Origin: Streptomyces gilvus
Lineage (GTDB): Bacteria; Actinomycetota; Actinomycetes; Streptomycetales; Streptomycetaceae
DNA length: 64,000 nt
Assembly: GCF_022513565.1 (NCBI RefSeq)
Contig: NZ_JAKWBE010000010.1
Span: 186,001-250,000 of the forward strand
Direction of reading: 5' to 3'
Each line of letters starts with the position of its first letter. The first letter of the stretch is position 1. The translations under genes and the position numbers were made by a program. The notes under the pieces are model-generated. The model made no database searches. It saw only the letters and a list, made by a program, of their open reading frames with translations, and was not told the DNA's origin. This document shows positions 59,662 to 64,000 of the stretch, one piece after another.

Positions 59662-60886
59662 CCACGAACGCGGCGCCCGCGAGCAGCACCACCACCCCGC
59701 CGGCTATGCCCAGCGCGATCCCCATGCCGCCGGAGCGGGCCTGGGCCACCGCCTTCGTGGAGGCCTTCGCCGAGGGCGCGGCGGACGGGTCGCCGGCCCC
59801 GCCGGCCTGTCCTTCGGCGCCCGGCTGCGCGCTCGCCTGGGCGCTCCTGGGCGGCGCCAGCTCACCGATGGGGCGGGCCTTGCCGGCCGCCTTGAAGCCC
59901 CAGTCGAAGAGCTTGGCGGTCTCCTTGTAGACCTCGTTGTGCTCGTTCTTCTCCGGGTGCATGACGGTCACCAGCAGCACCCGCCCGCCCCGCTCGGCGA
60001 CGCCCGTGAAGGTCGCGCCCGCGTTGGTGGTGTTGCCGTTCTTGACGCCCGCGATGCCCTGGTAGACGGAGACGTCGGAGTCGCCGGCCAGCAGTCGGTT
60101 GGTGTTCTGGATCTCGAAGGACTCGCGGACGGTCTTGCCCTTCTTGTTCTTCTTCGTCTCGCCCGGGAACTGGGCGCGGACCGTCGAGCAGTACGCGCGG
60201 AAGTCCTTCTTCTGCAGCCCGGAGCGCGCGAACAGGGTCAGGTCGTAGGCCGAGGAGACCTGCCCCGGGGCGTCGTAGCCGTCGGGGGTGACCACGTGCG
60301 TGTCGAGGGCCTGCAGCTCCTCGGCGTGCTGGTTCATCTCCTTGACGGTGTTGTCGACGCCGTCGTTCATCGCCGACAGCACGTGCACGGCGTCGTTGCC
60401 GGAGCGCAGGAAGACGCCCAGCCACAGGTCGCGCACGGAGTACGTCTCGCCCTCCTTTATGCCGACCATGCTGGAGCCGGCGCCCATGCCGGCCAGGTCG
60501 GTGGGCGCCACCTCGTGCTTCTCGCTGCTCGGGAACTTCGGCAGCACGGTGTCCGCGAACAGCATCTTCATCGTGCTCGCCGGGGGCAGCCGCCAGTGCG
60601 CGTTGTGCGCGGCCAGCACGTCCCCGGACTCCGCGTCCGCGACGATCCAGGAGCGCGCCGTGATGTCCTTCGGCAGCACCGGGGCGCCGCTGCCCAGGTC
60701 GACCTGGGTGCCAGCCTGTCCGAGGCGGCTGCCGCCGACGCTCGACATGTGCGCCGGGGGAGTGGCGGAGGGGCTGGTGGACGGACTGGGGGCCGCGAGG
60801 GCGACGGGCGCGGTCAGCGCGAGCGACGACAGGGCGGCGGAGGTGACCAGCAGGGATCGCCTGGCGGTCTTCTGGGGAGCGGACAC
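59609..60886 (-). CDS. D-alanyl-D-alanine carboxypeptidase (serine-type)
   Basis: A 425-residue exported PBP5-like peptidase that trims peptidoglycan stem peptides. A signal peptide occupies residues 1-32. The nucleophile motif is S-T-M-K in P-P-A-S-T-M-K-M, the S-x-N triad is S-G-N in L-R-S-G-N-D-A, and the third motif is K-N-G in V-K-N-G-N-T in place of the usual K-T-G. A Pro/Ala/Ser linker leads to a membrane anchor near residues 390-410. The GTG at 60886 is inferred as the start. It overlaps the convergent YihY gene by 53 bp. Confidence 0.92.
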   Translation of the reverse strand: MSAPQKTARRSLLVTSAALSSLALTAPVALAAPSPSTSPSATPPAHMSSVGGSRLGQAGTQVDLGSGAPVLPKDITARSWIVADAESGDVLAAHNAHWRLPPASTMKMLFADTVLPKFPSSEKHEVAPTDLAGMGAGSSMVGIKEGETYSVRDLWLGVFLRSGNDAVHVLSAMNDGVDNTVKEMNQHAEELQALDTHVVTPDGYDAPGQVSSAYDLTLFARSGLQKKDFRAYCSTVRAQFPGETKKNKKGKTVRESFEIQNTNRLLAGDSDVSVYQGIAGVKNGNTTNAGATFTGVAERGGRVLLVTVMHPEKNEHNEVYKETAKLFDWGFKAAGKARPIGELAPPRSAQASAQPGAEGQAGGAGDPSAAPSAKASTKAVAQARSGGMGIALGIAGGVVVLLAGAAFVVNRRWPLPDLVRRRPRP

Positions 60887-60977
60887 GCACGAGAACGTAC
60901 AGGGCACGGCGTGTGAAGTCCCACCCACCACCCCACCCCGGGCTCGGAGCCGCGGGGACGCCGGTGATACTGAACGT

Positions 60978-61217
60978 ATGAAGCTCAGCCGCCCGGTCTC
61001 CTGGTTCCTGCTCGCCTTCGGGGTGTGGAGCTGGGTCATCTGGGTCACTTTCGTCAAAAACCTGGTCAAGGACAGCAGCGGGCTCGCGTTCGACGACGGT
61101 CGCCCGACGGCGTACTTCTGGGTGCACCTGACGCTCGCCGTCGTCTCCTTCGTACTGGGGACGGTCATCGGCGGCATCGGGTTGCGCGGACTGCGCGCAT
61201 TGCGCCGCACTTCATAA
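60978..61217 (+). CDS. SCO4848-family small membrane protein
   Basis: A 79-residue protein with two membrane helices: W-F-L-L-A-F-G-V-W-S-W-V-I-W near residues 9-24 and W-V-H-L-T-L-A-V-V-S-F-V-L-G near 48-66. It matches the small family I know as SCO4848, found next to the D-Ala-D-Ala carboxypeptidase in Streptomyces. Function unknown. Confidence 0.85.
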   Translation: MKLSRPVSWFLLAFGVWSWVIWVTFVKNLVKDSSGLAFDDGRPTAYFWVHLTLAVVSFVLGTVIGGIGLRGLRALRRTS

Positions 61218-61290
61218 CCGCCCAAAAGCCGCCAACCAGGCAGCTGTCGACCGGAACGGCCGTCAACCGGACAGCGGGGGTCCACCGCAA

Positions 61291-62603
61291 GTGATCACCG
61301 TCTTCGCGTTGCTGGCGCTCGTCGTCCTGGTGACGGCCAACTGGCACCTGTGGCCCCGCCTGTTCCGCGACACCACCCGGGGCCCCGGTCTCGTGCGCCG
61401 GGCCGGCGCGGTGGCGATCGCGGGCGGCTGGGTGCTGGCCGTCGGCGCCCTGGTCGCCGAACGCGCGGGCGCCCCCTTCTGGCTGCAACAGGTGCTCGCC
61501 TGACCCGGTTTCCTGTGGCTGGCGCTGTCGGTCTACCTGCTGCTGGCGGTGGTGGCGGCCGAGGTCGTACGGCCGCTGCTGCGACGGCTGTCGAAGCGGC
61601 GCACGGGCGCCGAGACGGCCGTACGCCAGGGGGAGCCGCTCCCGGCCGGAGTCGTACCGCCGAACGCCGCTGAGGGCGAACTGGAGCCCTCCCCCGCCCC
61701 GGAGCCGTCGCCCGCCCCGGAGCCGTCGCCCGTCCAGGAGCCCGCCCCCGACCCCTCCCGCCGTCTGTTCGTCGCGCGTGTCCTCGCCACGGCAGCCGCC
61801 ACGGCCGCCGTCGGGACCGTCGGATACGGCACCTACGGCGTCCTGCGCGGCCCGCGCGTGAAGCGGGTCACCGTGCCGCTGGCCAAGCTCCCGCGCGCGG
61901 CGCACGGTTACCGCATCGCGGTCGTCAGCGACATCCACCTGGGCCCGATCCTCGGCCGGGACTTCGCGCAGAAGGTCGTCGACACCGTCAACGCCACCCA
62001 GCCGGACATCGTCGCAGTCGTCGGCGACCTGGTGGACGGCAGTGTGAAGAACCTGGGCCCGGCGGCGGCACCCCTGTCGCGGCTGACGGCGCCCTCCTAC
62101 TTCGTCACCGGCAACCACGAGTACTTCTCCGGCGCGGAGCTGGGGGTCCCCCCAGGCCTTTAAGGCACTGGGGGAGGGGCGAGGAGGTACGGCGCCTCGG
62201 GCTGCGCCCGCTGGAGAACGCCCGTACCGAACTGCCCTGGTTCGACCTCGCCGGCGTCAACGACCTCGCGGGCGAGAGCGAGGGGCAGGGCCCCGACTTC
62301 ACCAAGGCGCTCGGGGACCGGGACCCGGCACGCGCGTGCGTGCTCCTCGCCCACCAGCCCGTCCAGATCCACGAGGCCGTCAAGCACGGCGTGGACCTCC
62401 AGCTCTCCGGCCACACCCACGGCGGCCAGCTCTGGCCCGGCAGCCTCATCGCGGCGGCCGCCAATCCCACCGTCGCGGGCCTCGACCGCTACGGCGACAC
62501 CCAGCTCTACGTCAGCCGGGGCGCCGGCGCCTGGGGACCGCCCACGCGCGTGGGGGCGCCGTCCGACATCACGGTGATCGAACTGGCCTCCACGCGCGCG
62601 TGA
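61291..62603 (+). pseudogene. Metallophosphoesterase, disrupted by TGA and a palindromic insertion
   Basis: The gene reads from a GTG as a membrane-anchored phosphoesterase of the YaeI/ykuE type. Residues 1-70 hold two helices. A TGA at 61501-61503 then interrupts at the place where I expect tryptophan (V-L-A-stop-P-G-F-L-W-L-A), and the same frame resumes at once. The catalytic domain follows: S-D-I-H-L-G, G-D-L-V-D-G and G-N-H-E. After G-A-E at about 62138 a palindromic insertion brings a TAA. The rest continues one frame over from 62181 (E-E-V-R-R-L-G-L) through H-Q-P-V and S-G-H-T-H-G-G to 62603. Two independent lesions make a working protein unlikely. Confidence 0.85.
62140..62179. mobile_element. 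Short palindromic element (REP/MITE-like) inserted in the phosphoesterase gene
   Basis: About 40 bp form two overlapping inverted repeats: CTGGGGG-T-CCCCCCAG, and CCCCCAGGCCTT with AAGGCACTGGGGG (one bulge). It replaces a few expected codons and shifts the frame. It resembles the short GC-rich palindromes I recall being scattered through Streptomyces genomes. No transposase or target duplication is visible. Confidence 0.6.
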
Positions 62604-62664
62604 CGGTCGTCGGGCGCCGGTCGCAACGGTCCGCCGGAGACTCTGTGGACGAGCTGTGAAGCCT

Positions 62665-62731
62665 GGCTGAAACCTCTTGCGTAAGTTCTTTCTCAACTCG
62701 ACAAATCCCTCTTCCCCCGGCTGAAACCTCT
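62665..62731. repeat. Direct repeat GGCTGAAACCTCT, two copies
   Basis: Exact 13-bp copies lie at 62665-62677 and 62719-62731, 54 bp apart start to start, in an AT-richer stretch just upstream of the binding-protein gene. TGTGATTAGG follows the second copy. They could be paired operator or activator sites. Confidence 0.5.
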
Positions 62732-62808
62732 GTGATTAGGTGAGCCGCGCCACTAGGGGAGTGGCATGTGTGGGGTGGGGCCCGCGAAGGCCCGGAGAGG
62801 GCAGACCG

Positions 62809-64000
62809 ATGCGTTCCGTGCGCATGCGGATTCTCGCGACGCTGCTCGTGCTGGCGGGCGTGGGAGTCGGCGGCTGGCAGATGCTGCCGTCGCAGGAGGA
62901 CAAGGGCAAGACCATCACGGTCGGTACGACGGACGCCGTCACGGCGCTCGACCCGGCCGGCGCCTACGACGCGGGTTCCTGGGCCCTGTTCAGCAATGTC
63001 TTCCAGTCACTGCTGACCTTCGACCCGGGCGGCACCGCGCCGGTCCCGGACGCCGCGCAGAGCTGTGACTTCGTGGGCAGCGCCCTGACGACGTACCGCT
63101 GCACGCTGCGCCAGGGGCTCACCTTCCCCAGCGGCCGCTCGATGACCGCCGAGGACGTCAAGTACTCCTTCGACCGGGTCAAGGCGATCAAGTCCGAGGT
63201 CGGCCCGGTCTCCCTGCTGAGCACGCTGCGGTCGGTGGACGCGAGCGGCCTGACCGTCACCTTCCACCTGTCCGCGCCCGACGCCACCTTCCCGTTCAAG
63301 GTCGCCACCGGCGCCGGCTCGATCGTCGACAGCCACAAGTACCCGGAGAACCGTCTGCGCACGGACCCCGGCGCCGACGGCACCGGGCCGTACGAGCTGA
63401 CGTCGTACCAGAAGAACAAGAAGGCGGTGCTCACGCCCAACGGCCACTACAAGGGCGCCGTGAAGAGCGCCGCGCGCCCCGTCGACCTGCTCTACTACAC
63501 CAACGCCGACGCCCTGGAGAAGGCCTGGAAGGCCAAGGACGTCGACGTCGCCACCCGGCAGCTGCCGCCCAAGGTGCTGTCCGGACTGTCGCCCAGCGAC
63601 CCCAACCAGCGGCTCTCCGAGTCCGACAGCTCCGAGACCCGCAACCTCTACCTCAACACCCGTGCGGGTTCGCCCCTGCACAGCGTCCTGGTCCGCCGGG
63701 CGATGGCCTGGCTGATCAACCGCGAGCAGCTGGCCGCCACCGTGTACGAGGGCACCGTCGACCCGCTGTACTCGCTGATCCCGACCGGCATCACCGGCCA
63801 CACCACGTCGTTCTTCGACGCCTACCCCAAGCCCGACGCCAAGGCCGCGCAGGCCCTGCTCAGCGAGGCGGGCGTGAAGGTGCCGGTACGTTTCACCTAC
63901 GGCTACGCCGTCAACCGCGGCTCCTCCCAGGAGGAGGCCGAGGCCATCAAGAAGCAGCTGGAGGCGAGCGGCCTGTTCAAGGTCACGCTCAAGGGCTACG
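62809..64000 (+). CDS. Peptide/nickel-type ABC transporter substrate-binding protein (3' end outside window)
   Basis: The first 397 codons of an SBP_bac_5 family protein that continues past the window. GGAGAGGG precedes the ATG. The N-terminus is a hydrophobic signal or anchor (I-L-A-T-L-L-V-L-A-G-V-G-V) without a lipobox cysteine, which is unusual for this family. T-V-G-T-T-D-A-V-T-A-L-D-P-A and F-S-N-V-F-Q-S-L-L open the binding fold. L-R-Q-G-L-T-F-P-S-G and A-E-D-V-K-Y-S-F-D-R are family hallmarks, as is G-T-G-P-Y-E-L. Permease and ATPase genes would be expected downstream. Confidence 0.88.
   Translation, partial: MRSVRMRILATLLVLAGVGVGGWQMLPSQEDKGKTITVGTTDAVTALDPAGAYDAGSWALFSNVFQSLLTFDPGGTAPVPDAAQSCDFVGSALTTYRCTLRQGLTFPSGRSMTAEDVKYSFDRVKAIKSEVGPVSLLSTLRSVDASGLTVTFHLSAPDATFPFKVATGAGSIVDSHKYPENRLRTDPGADGTGPYELTSYQKNKKAVLTPNGHYKGAVKSAARPVDLLYYTNADALEKAWKAKDVDVATRQLPPKVLSGLSPSDPNQRLSESDSSETRNLYLNTRAGSPLHSVLVRRAMAWLINREQLAATVYEGTVDPLYSLIPTGITGHTTSFFDAYPKPDAKAAQALLSEAGVKVPVRFTYGYAVNRGSSQEEAEAIKKQLEASGLFKVTLKGY

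Noticed and set aside
61501..61503. UGA recoding as selenocysteine or programmed readthrough
   Set aside because: It falls in a membrane helix at an expected Trp, no stem-loop of SECIS type is evident, and the same gene has a second lesion downstream.

Overview
The window is a 64-kb piece of a high-GC actinobacterial chromosome, almost certainly Streptomyces. The evidence is the very GC-rich third codon positions, frequent GTG starts, ATGA/GTGA start-stop overlaps, actinomycete-specific families (DUF397, DUF3017, DUF6350, DUF2690, DUF5682, SCO4848 family) and a gene order (sucCD - DUF6350 - purNH - folD - mdh - betaine operon - glyA - trpS - dacA) that I recall from the conserved core of Streptomyces chromosomes. 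Most of the window is housekeeping DNA. Accessory material sits in about three places.

Layout: 1-5.4 kb, end of a DUF5682/VWA gene pair, a secreted repeat protein and a 1.1-kb gap holding a strong hairpin and a degenerate 24-bp tandem array. 5.4-7.5 kb, sucC-sucD (succinyl-CoA synthetase). 7.6-11.2 kb, an ECF-like protein with a membrane anchor, DUF6350 and another membrane protein. 11.5-13.7 kb, purN-purH. 13.8-16.8 kb, a DUF397 gene with a likely frameshift, an RDD protein, and folD with a DUF3017 protein. 17-19 kb, two HTH membrane proteins. 19.3-20.3 kb, mdh behind a perfect palindrome. 20.4-26.1 kb, a little-known locus: two paralogous membrane-anchored proteins flank a membrane protein and a small protein that share a V-N-I-G motif, and the same interval carries the fused remains of a divergent LysR/MFS gene pair. 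27-34.2 kb, a complete choline/glycine betaine operon (aldehyde dehydrogenase, GMC oxidoreductase, ATPase, double permease, binding protein). 34.2-37.9 kb, three AhpD-like proteins, a PEP mutase/isocitrate lyase family enzyme and a MocR regulator.

37.9-46.9 kb is the most interesting accessory block. It is a compact leftward operon encoding a fused aminodeoxychorismate synthase (PabA-PabB), an ADC-lyase-like class IV aminotransferase, a benzoate-CoA-ligase-like enzyme, a second adenylate-forming enzyme, a flavin monooxygenase and a membrane-anchored ABM protein. A divergently transcribed DUF3050 protein, possibly a heme-oxygenase-like diiron oxidase, lies beside it. No carrier protein, PKS or NRPS is visible. 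It looks like a small pathway that makes p-aminobenzoate, activates it and oxidises it; the product is unknown. A 735-bp array of about 33 degenerate 22-bp repeats follows it.

47.7-64 kb returns to core functions: a DMT exporter, a lipoprotein with a glutathionylspermidine-synthase-like enzyme, ornithine aminotransferase, glyA under a recognisable ZTP riboswitch, an ECF sigma/anti-sigma pair, trpS, a 2'-5' RNA ligase-like protein, a DprE2-like SDR, a YihY/BrkB protein, a D-Ala-D-Ala carboxypeptidase, an SCO4848-family protein, a metallophosphoesterase broken twice (an in-frame TGA and a short palindromic element) and the start of a solute-binding protein that runs off the end. No rRNA, tRNA, CRISPR array, prophage or transposase was recognised.
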